Origin: Lucifuga dentata
Taxonomy: Eukaryota; Chordata; Actinopteri; Ophidiiformes; Bythitidae
Assembly (NCBI GenBank): GCA_014773175.1
Contig: VXCM01001411.1
Coordinates: 62,001 to 126,000 of the forward strand
Direction: 5' to 3'
DNA length: 64,000 bases
Position numbers and translations under genes: made by a program. This document shows, one piece after another, positions 14,332-26,611 of this stretch; within the stretch, counting starts at the first letter, position 1, and every line of letters starts with the position of its first letter. The notes below the pieces were generated by a model, which worked only from the letters and a program-made list of their open reading frames with translations, was not told where the DNA came from and ran no database searches.

Positions 14332-17300
14332 NAGTGGAAGGATGAAGCTAGAAGCAGCTAAGTAAAGGTACTGGTAATCATTATTACTTGGTTTAGAGCT
14401 AAATAATGACATTTATTATTAATAAGACAATCCAATCATGTACTAATTAGCTTTGTTCATCTTTCTTAATCCACAGTATGTTTTCATTGTCAGCACAGAA
14501 TGTGCAACTTGTGTTGTATGTGAAACAGTCCAGAGTCTTCGTGGCATTACATTCCCCTCTGCTGTTCAAGGAAGAGTATTACACCAAGAGCAGGACCAGC
14601 ACCTGGAGGGGGATTCTCGTCCGTGTGCCATCAAGACTCATGGTGTTTTCATTGAATTAAATGCTACAGCCAGTTATTTTACTAAATAGTGTTTATTTAT
14701 TTATTTTTTGGTTGAATATGTGTTAAGCAGTGAAATAAGGCGTAGTGTTGAGATTAAATAAACTCTACAAATACAGAACTTCCAGCGGCGCATGGTTTGA
14801 GATCTCTTATAAAGGCAAGATATAAATGCAAATGAAAATAATAAACAGTTCCTTTTTCAGTAAATAAGGTCCAGTATACTGACCTAATACAAACACACAA
14901 GCTGTAGTACTGAATAAATCAGTCATATTCCATCTGACTCATGTCCACAATGAAACATAAAACTTTTTGTTTGGGTTACTGTAGTTGATTCCACACCAGG
15001 GTTGTGGATACAATTTAAATTTTTATAGCAGCAGGGACACTTTTTTCTTGCTTGAGATTCAGAGTGAACTGCAATACTGTTTTCAAGATTCATTATTTGG
15101 AATCCCCAGTGACTCCTATGAAGGCAGGAAGTGTTATTCAAGCTGCAGCTACAGAAACGCTGAATCAAATGCAACAACACAACTTCAGTCAGGCTCAGTA
15201 GATGATCTAGAGTGGTCTGTATGTAAAATATCCTTGAATGTGTAAATATTAAGATAAGACGATAAGGTATGGCTTTATTATCTGCTCATTCATCAATTCT
15301 CGCTTATCCTGCATTGGGTCATGGGGGAGGCTGGAGCTTATCCTAGTGGTCATTGGGTCAGGTTACATTCTGGACAGGTCGCCAGTCCATCACACGACTG
15401 GCACATATGCTGTGTACAACTTAAACTCAGAACTCTGAATTTCAAACCTCCAAATGGGAAAAGTCAAAGAAAATGTCCCTTCAACTCGGAATTCCTACTC
15501 AGAAAGTCGATCATGGTTCTTCAGTTCTGAGTTCAGTATCAATTCATTTCAATATGGCTGCTTACATCACACTGTAAACAGTCATTTTTCTGTACATAAA
15601 TGAATGTTTAGAAGCATTTTCTTTAAATCAATCAGCATACACACAGTAACAGGTTAATCATACAACACTGGTAATGCAGTAGTAATAGTGGCAGCTTTGA
15701 CAAGCTAAATAGTAATACAATAATAAATGTTAAACATATCTTCTTTTGGACTGGCAGAGCAAACAAAATGAACATTTTTTATGAAGGCGTCCATGCGGTC
15801 TCCCACTTTGTTTAGCTCGACTCTGCAGTGGTTGTAAATGACGTAATTCCGAGTAATAGCTTCCCAGTTCAGAGGTGCAATGAAAGCAGAACTTTTGATA
15901 GACAAACTTATTCACACTTACATGCGGGGTTTCTAATTCACCTAATCTGCATGTTTTGGGGTTGGGACGAAACTGATGCAGACATGGGGAGAACATGCAA
16001 ACTCCACACAGAAAGGCTCCAGTCAGATTCAAACCCAGGACCTTCTTGATGTGAGGCAACAGTGCTACCACAAACCACCGTGCTGCCCTTTATTATCTGC
16101 TCTGACTAAACTTCATCTTGCATCAAATGCTTCATATAAAGTAGCATGTGTACCTGCAGTATAATGTGAACTTGAGGTAGAATACCACGAATCTCTCTAC
16201 AGGAAACAGAGTGCAATGAAGCGCAAGAATGAGTCTGCATCAAATGAGGGAACGCTGAAGTGTGTCGAAGTGTCAGGCGTACTTACTAGGGAGATTGGCT
16301 TCAAGTTCTGCAACTTCTGTTGAAAGAAAACAAGAATAATGAATATAGGAAGTCACACAGAGACACAAATATCTTTACACAGAGAGAGATTGCACCTCCT
16401 GTTTCTAAATAAGGCACAGAAACACACCTTCCTCACTGAGGTAATTGGCTCTGGAGAGGAGCATCGTGTCTAATCAGTGAATGGTTTTATATGCTGTATG
16501 TGATGCAGTGCACCAGAAAACGAATGGAACAGTGAGACTTGAAGCAGCAGGAGGAAGAGAGAAGGAACAAAAAGAAAAACAAGAGAAGGAAATGGAAGTA
16601 GAAGTGTGTGTCGCTAGTATTGCCTCGGGCAAAGTCTGCCTGAATTATCAAAGGCTCTCTGATTCTTTGTTTTCGTTTTTCATTGCTGACATCTTATCAC
16701 TGCTCATTTGCATCAGGCTGATTTAACACATAAAAAAAAAACCCTCAGATCTCTCGTGTCCATCCGGAGGACTTTAAAAGAAGGAGAGGAAAAAGGATGC
16801 AATGACACAATCTGAGGCATGTATGTCTAATACCAAAAAACGAATCGGCACATCTGCAGGGAAAATGATTTCCTTCTGTTTCTCTCTGGGCAGCCTGCTA
16901 GGTTGCCTTTCTGATGTGCTGTGATTTATACAAGCATTTTTTGAGATGCAGAGTGTATTCAGAGCCTACAGTTTTGAGATATGCGCTTTAGAAATTAAAT
17001 TTTCAATATTATTATCATTATTATTATTATTATTATGATTATTACAACAAGATACTTTACTGATTCTCACAAGAAAGAGTTCTTTTCACTTTCCCCCTTT
17101 CACAGAGAAGTCAGAGCACAGGTTCAGCTATTCAACAGCACCCCTGGAGCTAAAAAGCAGTTTGTGTCTTGATTAGAGTTTTCAAAGACCTGGCCTTCAA
17201 CCCAAATCCCTCAGCTAAAGAATGCTTTCTCTGTACACCAAACTTGCATATTTCTCAAAGACTGGACCAGTGCATGGTTGCCAAAATCACACAGCTTGTT

Positions 17301-20300
17301 GATGAGTCTGTTTTTTCTTTTTATTTACAAAACAGGCACTCTTGATTTACTCATTAAAAATGTTTGATAAATGTCAGTTTGTGCATATTTAGGGAAATTC
17401 TGCCTAAAGCTCATCTACAACGGAGTCCAGCCATAATAAGTCTCAATACTGAGGTTTCATTTCTGGTTGAAGATGTGAGTAATGATGAAACACTCCAGTG
17501 TTTGGAGTGAAAAACGTAGATGTTTTCAACCACTATTTTAATCTACAGCGAGACATTCTTTTCTTCAGTTTTTCTTGTTGATTTTTTTTCTTGAAGAGGA
17601 AACGAGAGCTAACTAGAGGCTGGCGGTGAATGTTTCTTATTCTGCTTTGAGGTTACTCAAAGATGACAAACAGAGGGATCTTTCTCTCTGCTTGCTGCTG
17701 TATATCTGGTTCCCTACCTCAGAACTCAATTTGCCCTTCTACTCGTCACCCCTGAGAATACCAAACAACAAACTGGAACCAAATCTGCTACAAAGCAAAA
17801 GAAACTCACAAAAACAGCAATCCTGGAATGAAAAAGTGAGACAGTGGACTGACATTAATGAACTGATCATAATGAGATTAAGGCAAAGTTCCACTAGCTG
17901 CTACTGCCACATATGATCTTTAACCAGTTTATGTTAGCTTAGTTAAGGCTGAAATTGTAGGAAAAAAACAAAATTTGATAAACAGGCCAGCATTACTCAT
18001 GATTCTTTTACATTACTACGACATACATGGTTTGATTTCTTTTGGTATTTTTTTTTTCCTTCAGCTCAGGCATCACAGAGTTTATTCAATGAACTGGATG
18101 GAAAATAGTGTTTGTATGCAAAAAGAATGGCTAAAGGAGGAGGGAGGAAAACAGGCCAAAATTCCTTCTAGACATTAAACTGATTATCAAACAAAGCCTG
18201 GAAGCTCAAGTTATGAGGGGAAATTAGGTCAGTGTAAATCATGTGAACACTTTAATTGACCTATTATCTTAATCTGACAACTCACAGCAACCATATTTTA
18301 TGTGCAAAGGAATGAAAGGTGGGAGCATAGAAAAGTTAAGAGATTATATGAAACTGTGATGAGAACGAGGTGTGAGAATGAGATGGAAACCAAAGAAGAC
18401 TAAATAAAAGTGAAACGACCTGCTTTTGAAATGTATGAGTGGAGGAGGTTAGTTAGATGAGAGGAACCCACAATATAGATAAGATCAGGTGATTTTTTTC
18501 AGTCAAAACACGCCGTTTAATGACAGCGGCACAGGTTTAGAGATTAAAACAGGAGAAAAGTCACAACTCAGGATCTCTGCAATCATATCTTCTATCGGTA
18601 TAGTAGCAAAATGAGTGCACCATCATCATCATAATAGGAATCATTGGATCAATATGGTAATCCAGATGACCATGTTTGCTATAAGGTATGCCTTTGTTAT
18701 TAATGTTTAATAGTTTCAAAACTCTCCTCTTTGAATGGAAATGGAAAAAAAACAAAACTAAAAATTCCATGTTTCATCACATTTTTGACTTTTCTGCAGA
18801 GGGTGTCATCTAAATTGACCAATGTACCTTTGGTAAGAAGGCGATCCCTGATGGAGACCCTGTGGGAGGAGTCTGTGGATCCGGCAGCACGGCCAGTCTT
18901 TCCTCCGTCCTCTCTCTTCAGCTTACTGGCCAATGTAAGCATGGCTCCACTGCTGAGATCCGCCTCCGTCTGCCCCAAGCTGCACTGTGCTGCACCGCTG
19001 CTCAAACACCTGGAGAAAAAATAAAAATAAATCACAACAAAACACACCATTTCCTTACATAAGAACTGTCTAATGATTTGTCTTCATCAAGACAAACTCT
19101 TCAATTACGTATACGAATTTAATTCAAATGTAAATTACAAAAAAAAAAAAAAAAAAAAAAATCAAGTTTTGGGAAATAAATTCAACTGAACTGCAGAAGA
19201 AAGACAGAAAATGTAGCTGAGAAAGATCTTTATTAAACTAACTGGAATCATGGGCCTGTAATTGAAAATAGTCCATTCTAATTTTTTTTAAAGTTTCATA
19301 GAGGGAAAAAAATACGCATTTTGTGTGTTTTTAGCTTAATGACTAATTTATGCAGTGCTACACTTTCCTACCCTTCCTTTTGAACAGTAAATACCACAAA
19401 GCCACCAATTAATTATGGCTGAATAACAAAGCGCTTGACATTGATTAGAGGAGCCAAATACAATTAAGACTCCAGACATGAGGGGCTAAAAGTTGTCTAG
19501 TATGACATGTGTTGAGTTATATGCTTCTGAAATTAACTTAAATGCAGCAATGAAGGAAATGAATGACACAGACCTGAGCTACTTTTATGTCATCATAGTT
19601 TAATGCATATTCTATACAACAACACACTACAACACAACAGGTAAAAGGAAGGCAGTAACAACTTAATGAGCTCTAACATCAACATTAATAATCAGCTGCA
19701 GCTGCAAATGAGTTCAGGGACAAATATTTTTTGTAATTTCTATTGGGTCAGAGAAGCAGGTGGCTGAAACCCAGCACTCATGATGTCAGCAGGTGTTTGG
19801 TATATTGCTGAAAGATGCCAAAGGTACACATGAGCTACACATCCCTTTTTAATTCTCAAAATCCAGTTATTAGAGAATAAATGCAGACACCAGACTCCCC
19901 CACACTGTTTATATAACCCACACAGATATTATGACATCTGGAAAACAAAAAAGCTCAGATACTGTCAATATTAGACGATGACCTTTCAATGAGTTGTGAC
20001 AATGTGAGCGTCTAAATCCTCTACAAATATGAAACATTGCCAAATTCTAAATGACTACAATGTACATGTGGTCTGCAAACTCTTCAGTGGAACTTAGTGG
20101 GTATAACCATTCCCAGTAAAACAATCTGTGCTGCTCTGTGCACAGGGTTCAAAGCATGTGTTCCCAAACAGTCGCCGTTTGCCATGTATCATGCAACACT
20201 GTATATTGACATATGCTACCAAATTAAGCGACAGGCATTTCTTTATGTTACACCTTATATATCTGTAGGCCTGTGTTGCCTGAAATGCAAGTATTTACTT

Positions 20301-22100
20301 TCAAATAACAAAGTGTCACGTCTATTTTTAAGATAAATTTTATTTTGATGCATTTTCATTTGATGATTTTTTTTTTTAAATGATAGCGCACCAAATGTAT
20401 ACCATACCAAATCACAAGCCACAACCTCAAAACCGTGATATGAAAAAAATTCAGGCATATTTATCCCATAATAGATTATCAACAGATACAATTTGGTTCA
20501 GATCTGGTTTAAGTCTATAAACTACTGTTTCTTATGACAACTAAATGAATTTGTGTTATTCTTATTATAGGCAGTTCTTTCTCTTTAGGTCAGCATACTA
20601 TTAGAACAAGACAAATTATTGTTTCTTTTTTTTTGTTTGTTTTTTTTAAATCATTTGGCCTTGTTGCAGGTTGAGCTCTAATAGTACCCCTTGCTTTTCT
20701 TTGCGTTTTCCATACACACATACACTGCACACAACCTTGAGTTTTATACATTTTCAGTGCCGGTGCAGACATCTTCCGTCCTCTCTCAGGGAAAAGTTCC
20801 CTATACTCTGTGTCCAGTGTGAGCCCTGGATGAGCTCATTTGGTTTGCAGCAGCATGAGAGAGCAAACATATCAGATATCAGTGAGTCTATGAAATGTAC
20901 GACTGAACGCCCACCAGCCTCAGCTGTCAGTCACTGCACCCTGCTGCTGCTTACGACACTGAGAACCTGGCTGTTAGTCAGACAGCTGTAGGGATAGGGG
21001 CATTCCAGTGTAGCTGACTCACAGACAGACAACACAGTTGGCAAAGGGGGAAAAAAACCACACATTTCCATACATACATTTGAGCATGCACAAAATGATC
21101 TAGCACAGTGGTTTTCAACCCAACTCTGAGCAAACCAAAACATCAGAGTACCGCCTCACCAACTGGCCACCAACACGGAGAAAGAAAAAAAATGTTTTTT
21201 TAAAAATCTGACTGCAGCATGTGTGCTGAATTTTTAGTATTTTACAACACGAGCACAAAAATTTAATGAAACCCATGTTGAATGGAAGTGCATAGTGTGC
21301 ACATGGGACGAGTTGGACTATTTAAATTAAAAAAAAAAAAATTAAACCCATTTTCTCTATGAATAATTTGCCACAATAACAGAATTTCCATAGTTTTCAG
21401 TTGCTTTGTTTCTCTACAGAAATTTCAAGAGGCAACTGGCATAACACCAGGGGGCACTTCAAGTACCACCTGTGGTATATGTCCCAAATTTTGAGAACCA
21501 CTGTTCTGCCAAATAAATACAAACACATCGTTGTCACGTCACCACAAGTAAACATACACGCACAGACATTATTTAGCTAAGATGTCTGGATAAATACACC
21601 AAGTCTATAACCTGTAAACTGGTGTACGCTTCATTTTACAATGAGGTTCTTCATTAATCGAAGTTTTACAATATATTAAAACAGGTCCAACTAGTCTTAT
21701 ACTGGAGTAAGTGGACAGAAACTGTCTCTTACTGCGTGAAACAGTAAAATTGGCCGAATGTTCACATGATAACAGCTATCACCTAGTTAGATCTTTAACT
21801 AACCATGATAATTCCGAGTGATAATAGCAGCTAGCTAAGCAGAATGAGACGATTTTTCAAGCTTCAAGGAACGTCTCAGCTTCTGGTTATTACGCTCACA
21901 TTTTGGATAACTGTATGACGAAATATCGCGTTTGCTTAGGAAAAAGTTGTAAATAAAGTGTGTCGCTAGCCACGGTTACCTTTAGTGTTATCTGTTGTTG
22001 TATTACCTGCTTTCTCAGAGGAAGCGCTCCGTCTTACACCATAATCAGATACACTCTTCTGTTCAATAAACTCAGACAAACCCCACACTCAGACCACAGC
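1971..22100 (-). CDS. ube2f: UBE2F, NEDD8-conjugating E2 enzyme (3' end outside window)
   Basis: UBE2F takes NEDD8 from the UBA3-NAE1 E1 and, with RBX2, passes it to CUL5. Exons in transcript order: noncoding 22007 to about 22100, then 18828-19009 (ATG at 18942-18940), 16287-16316, 14180-14245, 5315-5382, 2480-2550, 1971-2028. All have GT-AG borders and agreeing phases and give 136 residues. The N-terminus ([12 protein letters not shown]) is the E1-docking extension of the family. The E2 core shows the HPN motif at about 105-107 and GEIC with the catalytic Cys at 115 (Cys116 in human), then the block ending TRTLK. The final roughly 49 codons (DVVWGLNSLFT onward) are absent from 1-1970, so they must lie to the left. 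The 30 nt exon at 16287 is unusually small but its frame is required. Upstream of the ATG the exon stays open, but the start matches human. Identification is from family knowledge; exon borders are read directly. Confidence 0.93.
2596..2639. repeat. (GA)n microsatellite
   Basis: About 22 uninterrupted GA units, 46 bp upstream (transcript sense) of the UBE2F exon at 2480-2550, so on the transcribed strand it is a CT tract close to the acceptor. Frames of Ser-Leu or Arg-Glu repeats across it are translation of the repeat. Confidence 0.9.
3943..4245 (+). mobile_element. Degraded MITE, CTCF-motif family, copy A
   Basis: Shares with the copies at 21106 and 28020 the order: a TTCTCAA-type end, a 14-mer GCGCCCCCTGGTGG (3987-4000), an AAATTCTGTTACTGT-like block, a TAAAATGG block and a GAAAATAG-CCAACT block. 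The right end is eroded, so the terminal repeat cannot be paired. It lies in a UBE2F intron. Confidence 0.65.
4259..4494. repeat. Purine-rich tract ending in (GA)n
   Basis: About 235 bp of nearly pure G/A on the plus strand, ending in roughly 18 GA units at 4459-4494. Lies in a UBE2F intron. Long polypurine mirror-like DNA of this sort can form triplex structures (general knowledge). No gene is implied by the frames across it. Confidence 0.85.
5266..5290. repeat. (CA)n microsatellite beside UBE2F exon
   Basis: About 12 CA units starting roughly 20 bp beyond the donor of the UBE2F exon at 5315-5382 (a TG tract in the transcript). Confidence 0.85.
5665..5722. repeat. (CA)n microsatellite
   Basis: Roughly 29 uninterrupted CA units in a UBE2F intron. 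Histidine-threonine frames across it are translation of the repeat. Confidence 0.95.
6401..6440. repeat. Short imperfect inverted repeat (hairpin)
   Basis: Arms 6401-6418 and 6423-6440 are complementary over 18 bp with one mismatch, around a 4 nt ATAA loop, in a UBE2F intron. Too short for an ordinary microRNA precursor. Possibly the relic of a small transposon. Confidence 0.7.
7330..7482. repeat. Compound (CT)n/(GA)n repeat
   Basis: A CT run, a GA-rich middle and a second CT run lie within about 150 bp, so the halves are partly complementary and could fold back. In a UBE2F intron. Confidence 0.8.
7626..7661. repeat. (GA)n microsatellite
   Basis: About 18 GA units in the same UBE2F intron. 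Confidence 0.9.
9973..10234. mobile_element. Short TIR element, hAT/MITE-like
   Basis: Begins CAGAGTTTCCCA and ends TGGGAAACACTG, near-complementary termini, flanked by a direct TGGAT on both sides (9968-9972 and 10235-10239). No transposase. The true length is about 195 bp because 10026-10158 contains an assembly duplication around the N at 10092. The 5 bp flank repeat is short, so superfamily is uncertain. Confidence 0.6.
11775..11907. repeat. Poly(A) run followed by (AAT)n
   Basis: Poly(A) at 11775-11802, then about 19 AAT units at 11850-11907. Poly-Ile and poly-Leu frames across it come from the repeat. In a UBE2F intron. Confidence 0.9.
14283..14335. repeat. (GA)n microsatellite with assembly N
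   Basis: About 25 GA units ending at an N (14332), roughly 40 bp upstream (transcript sense) of the UBE2F exon 14180-14245, so the acceptor sits behind a CT tract in the transcript. True repeat length is unresolved. Confidence 0.9.
15275..16095 (+). mobile_element. Common fish interspersed repeat, split by an insertion
   Basis: 15300-15411 (GGAGGCTGGAGCTTATCC, then GGACAGGTCGCCAGTCCATC) and 15898-16090 (GGGGAGAACATGCAAACTCC, then an AACCCAGGACCTTCTTG-like block and GTGCTGCCC) are two halves of one repeat widespread in teleosts. In intact copies the halves adjoin, so about 485 bp at 15412-15897 looks inserted. The insert has no clear terminal repeats. I recall the consensus but not its exact class (LINE-related or composite). 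It lies in the 14.2-16.3 kb UBE2F intron. Confidence 0.6.
21106..21503 (-). mobile_element. hAT-like MITE, CTCF-motif family, copy B
   Basis: Termini CAGTGGTTTTCAA and TTGAGAACCACTG are inverted repeats of each other with one mismatch. The 398 bp between them carry no transposase. Internal blocks match copies A and C when read on the minus strand. The CTCF-type 14-mer is diverged here (ACACCAGGGGGCAC, 21444-21457, 12 of 14). The 8 bp flanks ATCTAGCA and TTCTGCCA agree at 5 of 8, an eroded target duplication at best. In UBE2F intron 1. Confidence 0.75.
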
Positions 22101-22260
22101 AGACTCCTCCAGTTATATATAAACTAAATAAAATACAGATTTAAAAGCTTGTGCTGGATATAAACACACCGAAGAACCAGCTGTCCCAACTTCGTTCTAC
22201 TGTCACAGACAGCGGAAGTGTAATGACGATACCGTTCGTTATTGTCGTCCGTGTAGACAT
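22000..22260 (-). promoter_or_regulatory. Likely UBE2F promoter and noncoding first exon
   Basis: A strong donor on the minus strand (CAG then GTAATAC, exon edge 22007) ends a sequence with no useful reading frame, as expected of a 5' untranslated exon spliced to the ATG exon at 19009. Just upstream, 22211-22220 holds an ETS-type core (CGGAAGTG on the plus strand). I see no TATA box. The transcription start is inferred, not seen. Confidence 0.5.
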
Positions 22261-25200
22261 TGCAGTAAATAACAGTTCCACAAAACCTTTATTGTATTCA
22301 ATTTGAAAATAGAAAATGAACATTAGTCATCAAAACATCTGGTACTGACTAGACTTTCCTACTGTAATGTTACAAATTAATATATTTATTGTTTTATTTA
22401 TGCTATAAATAAAAATTGTTACAGCAGCTTACATGCCTATTTAAGAGAGCTGTCACTTGTAATACTGAATGCAAGCACACACCAGCATATTTCCATTTAA
22501 TTTCTTTTCTGTTTTTGGAGATAGAGCAGATATATTTTATTTCTTTTCTTGATTCCCCACCAACAAATAAATAAAAATTAAATTAATAAAAAAAAAAAAA
22601 AAANAAAAAAAAAAAAAAAGACATCATAATGACATAATCTAAAGCCAAATGGGCCAGCTAAAGCCTTCCTCATCTTTAGGAAGGTATGAATGTCTGAGAG
22701 GGGTAGATCAGGGGTGAGAAGGGTAGGAGCTGAACTGTTTTAAAGCAACAATCATGAGTAGGAGCTATGGAGACAAACAACTGAGGGATTATTGCTTTAT
22801 TAGTTACACAAAACATATTACAGCAACTCTTTACTTCATACTGTACCAAGCTCAGAATTTCAGACATTATAAGGTGAAATAGACTGACTTAAAGTATATT
22901 CTTTTGTTAAACATGCTATGTGAACACATACATAGAGTATGTGAATAATATTCTTAGGTCTTATTTTATTTGTCTTCAAATACATACAGTATATATTTTA
23001 AGATCCCTTACATTATCTGCTTTGTCTGTACATGTACTGTATACTGAAAAATATTGATTTAAAACTAATAATAACAGTAAAACACAGAATAAAGGCAATG
23101 CACTGCTGGACATCCCCATTCATTATGCATCTGCTCATCACAACCTCATAAGGGACCAAACCTTGGCACACAGACACCTCTGCACACAGCAGGAAACTAA
23201 ACCTCCCTGCTGAACAGAAAGCTCCCTTAGTTCTTGGAGCCAACACAGCTCCCCCTGCAGTATTTGGAAAGAGCTGTGATTCACTCAGCCAGTTGTTATG
23301 GACCTCCAGCTATGGAGGCTGTCACTGTAAACAAGAACTGGACTGACCTGCCTGGTTAAATAAAGATGTAAAACAAGTTATTATTTTTGGAAAGGCTAGT
23401 TATATTGAATTTCATCTGCACGTGTTTAGACAGGTGCTTGCTGTTAGGCTTTCTGTGATGATCGTACAACAATGCATTTGTCCACTTCTCTTCCTGTGGT
23501 ATGCATCACACACATTATTTGTTATTTGGTAGACTGAGGAGCCAAAGCATACAGTTCATCTCTATGCAGGTGGTCTTAAATCTTGTACAACTGAAACAAA
23601 ATGATAAAAACCTTCATTTAATGTTTATAATGAAATATAGAATATATACTGAAATGGCATCAGCTGAATATTGAAATGTTAGGCAGATTAATACAAAAAC
23701 AATTGAAAGAAAAATATCAGTATTGATTAATTAATCATGTATGATGTCGAAAAGATCTTCAGCCTCCTGTGATGTGGATCTGAATGAAGGCACAGTATGG
23801 TTTCATATCCAGATTCATAATGGAGAAAATCAACAGGCTAAGCATTGACAAACACCACCATCTTGTGGACATGCAGAGCCTCACAGTGGGCTTTTCACTG
23901 AGCCCTAATCGTAATGCACATCTGTATGATGATGATGATGATGATGATGATGAACCTAATAATTACATTTCTCTCTAGAAAGCACCCTGTATTTTTTTTA
24001 AAGTTGTGTTTTGTATGTTTCTGATATTTGTTTGTTTGTAGTCAAGACTTGTGGAAAAGAGCAATTACAGGCTTCACAAATAAGGTCTCCCAGGAGGTTT
24101 ATGTCATTAATAAAAAGTCTAAGAAGATTACACACAGGCAACAAAATTGAATTCTATGTACACTGTCTACAGTTCTATAAAATACAATTAAGTGTTTTGT
24201 TAATTTCTCATTTTCCAGCAAACCAGTGGATTCTCTGTGCAGTGGTGACATCAGAAGGTAGGATCATTGTGAGGGCCTGTAACTGGCCTGAGACCCATCC
24301 AACATATTTGGAAATAATATCCCTTTGGTTCAAAGGGATATTATTTTATGGGGCCTAAAACATCTGAAATTGCCCTTGTTCCTGACCACAGGAGTGAGTA
24401 CCTCCATCTTTCCCAAAGAGGAATAGCCAGCAATTATATTTACAAGTGCAGAAATTACTATCTGCAAACATTCTTTATATTCCAGTTCTCACCCTTTCTG
24501 ATTATTACAGGGAACAGCCTACTGGCATTTAGAATGACTGCTGGCCTGCCTGTCTGTCTGGATGTCTCCTAGGCAACCAAGTGTAAACCTACAGCAGGAG
24601 GTGTGCAACAAAAAGGAAGAAAGCAGAGGAAATAGCCGTGCATTGGAGAGATTGTCAAAAACAAAAACAAAAAAAAAATCAAATGTTTGCTTGTCAAATG
24701 TTCACCAACAACTGGATAAGACAAAGAGAAACAGCTGGATTTGTTCATTGGAGAATGTGAAGACGTGACATCATCACAGTAAGTGTAAAGATAAATTTCA
24801 ATGCTATTTTGCAATCCAACAATTCTTTAAGTTTGTTATGTGGAAATTATTTCCTTATTTGTTGGCTTATTTCAGAAAGGCTGTCCAATAGAATGTTAAA
24901 AATTTATCTTCTTCACAGGCAATAATACACAGGCAAAAATTCTACTTAATGTATGAGATTCACTGTTGTTGTTAGTCCTCAAAGAATACGAATTATAGAA
25001 TTATCTGTAGTGTATACACACACACACACAAAGCACGTGAGCTCTTGCGCATGTGCTCTTGCACACTGTATTTGTGGATAAGCTTCACATTATGTGACTC
25101 ATCAAGAATAATAATGAAGAGTAATGGTTAATTCCAATCCTGCCTTCTCTCTGCTGGGACAAATAGCTCATTAGAGACTTACATCATGGAATTACCATCA

Positions 25201-25427
25201 CAATAACAATCTAAATCTGCAAACACACCTACAGACTACTGAATGAACACAACCTAGAGAAATCGCTGCTCTTTGTGATGCTTTAATCTGTGCTTTTTGG
25301 TTTTGTTGTTAATTAGTTCTTTCACTCACTTCACTCATTTGACGACTTTTCTCACAGCAAGTAAAAACACAAGCATCATCTGATTCACTTTTCAGCATCT
25401 ACACAGAGACTGGCAGGGGCGTGGATT
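22261..25427. other. Intergenic region between divergent UBE2F and MAP3K19
   Basis: About 3.2 kb. It holds an A run with N (22590-22619), a (GAT)n microsatellite (23927-23952), a fragment ending ACCTGCCTGGTTAAATAAAG near 23340-23360 that resembles the 3' tail common to fish retroposons, and a perfect hairpin at 24312-24346. I see no coding exon. Frames at 23784-23978 and 24011-24358 have no family likeness and the first includes the GAT repeat as poly-Asp. MAP3K19 5' untranslated exons may lie here unseen. Confidence 0.55.
24312..24346. repeat. Perfect 16 bp inverted repeat, 3 nt loop
   Basis: Arms AAATAATATCCCTTTG and CAAAGGGATATTATTT are exactly complementary around GTT. Intergenic, 1.1 kb before the MAP3K19 start. 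Could be a relic of palindromic MITE ends or a cruciform-prone site; function unknown. Confidence 0.85.
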
Positions 25428-26541
25428 ATGGAGACCAGCAAGAAGAGACAGAATACATGGAGGAGTGCAGAAGAGCTGCTGAAAGGAGTAGAAGACGGGG
25501 AGCAGAACAAAGAGGAAGGGGTTCTGGTTTTGAATCTGGGGCGAGAGATGGAGGTCCAGGTGGAGATGGTGGTGCCTGACACTGAAGACGAGGAGGAGGA
25601 CGGCTGCACGCCACTTATTACTGCCTGTAGGAAAGGCATGACTGAGGTCAGTGCTTGTATGTGTGAATAGAATAGAATAGAATAGAATAGAATAGAATAG
25701 AATAATATTAATTAATAATAATTAAAATTAAAATATTATATGGAAGTAAGTACCAGAAGACATTTGGTGTTGTTTTTACAGGTAAACATGGTTTAGGTTG
25801 AAGGCCAAACAATAGTCTTGGGGGGGGGNGGGGGGGGCGACATATGAAAGAAAGCGACATATGTTTTGATGTTTTGAAACTTGCAGGTCGTGTGGCATGA
25901 TGCGTGCTGTTTATGTATTTCTCCGGCTTCCCCCTGAGGAGAAATTTACAAAGCAAACATATGACTTACTGAAAGCAGGGCCACAGGGGGACACTTCCCT
26001 CTGTGGCCCCATGTGTTGCGTAATATGCCATTCTAATTTACAGATCATCATTCAATGACGCATTTGTTAAAAATAAAAACATGTTTACAAAAAGCTGACA
26101 CACATCATTAAGGGATGCCAAAAAAGCCTTTAAAATTCTAAAGATATGCATTGTTCTAGGATGCTATCATTTTAGAAACAATAGAAATGGAAGCTTCTAA
26201 ATGTGCATGCCTGCATTGTTAACATCATATATCTATCAATATACTGTATATTAATTTGGAAACAAACTCTCATTTTATCCATAAAGATATTTCCTGTGAC
26301 TTTAACTGGACCCACAATGTTTTATGGGGTTGTCGTTTAAAGGTGGTGCAGCGGCTACTCAGGACGGGGGCTGATTTGACACTGTGTAACTGTTACCAGC
26401 AGACTGCGCTCCACATCAGCCCCCCTGAACTCCAGAGAAAGGTGCTGGGGTGGATGTTCAGGCCTCATCTGCCTCCCCAGGCTCAGCTGCTGCAGGCGGC
26501 CTGGCAGGGAGACATGCACGCCTTACAGCACCTGCTGGTGA

Positions 26542-26611
<70 letters not shown>

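Noticed and set aside
1..22100. RAB3GAP1 on the minus strand, expected from human gene order
   Set aside because: None of the exons match RAB3GAP1; the phase-consistent minus-strand exons give the UBE2F sequence instead.
23784..24358. Frames with poly-Asp and a following 115-codon frame
   Set aside because: Poly-Asp comes from (GAT)n; neither shows family likeness or splice support.
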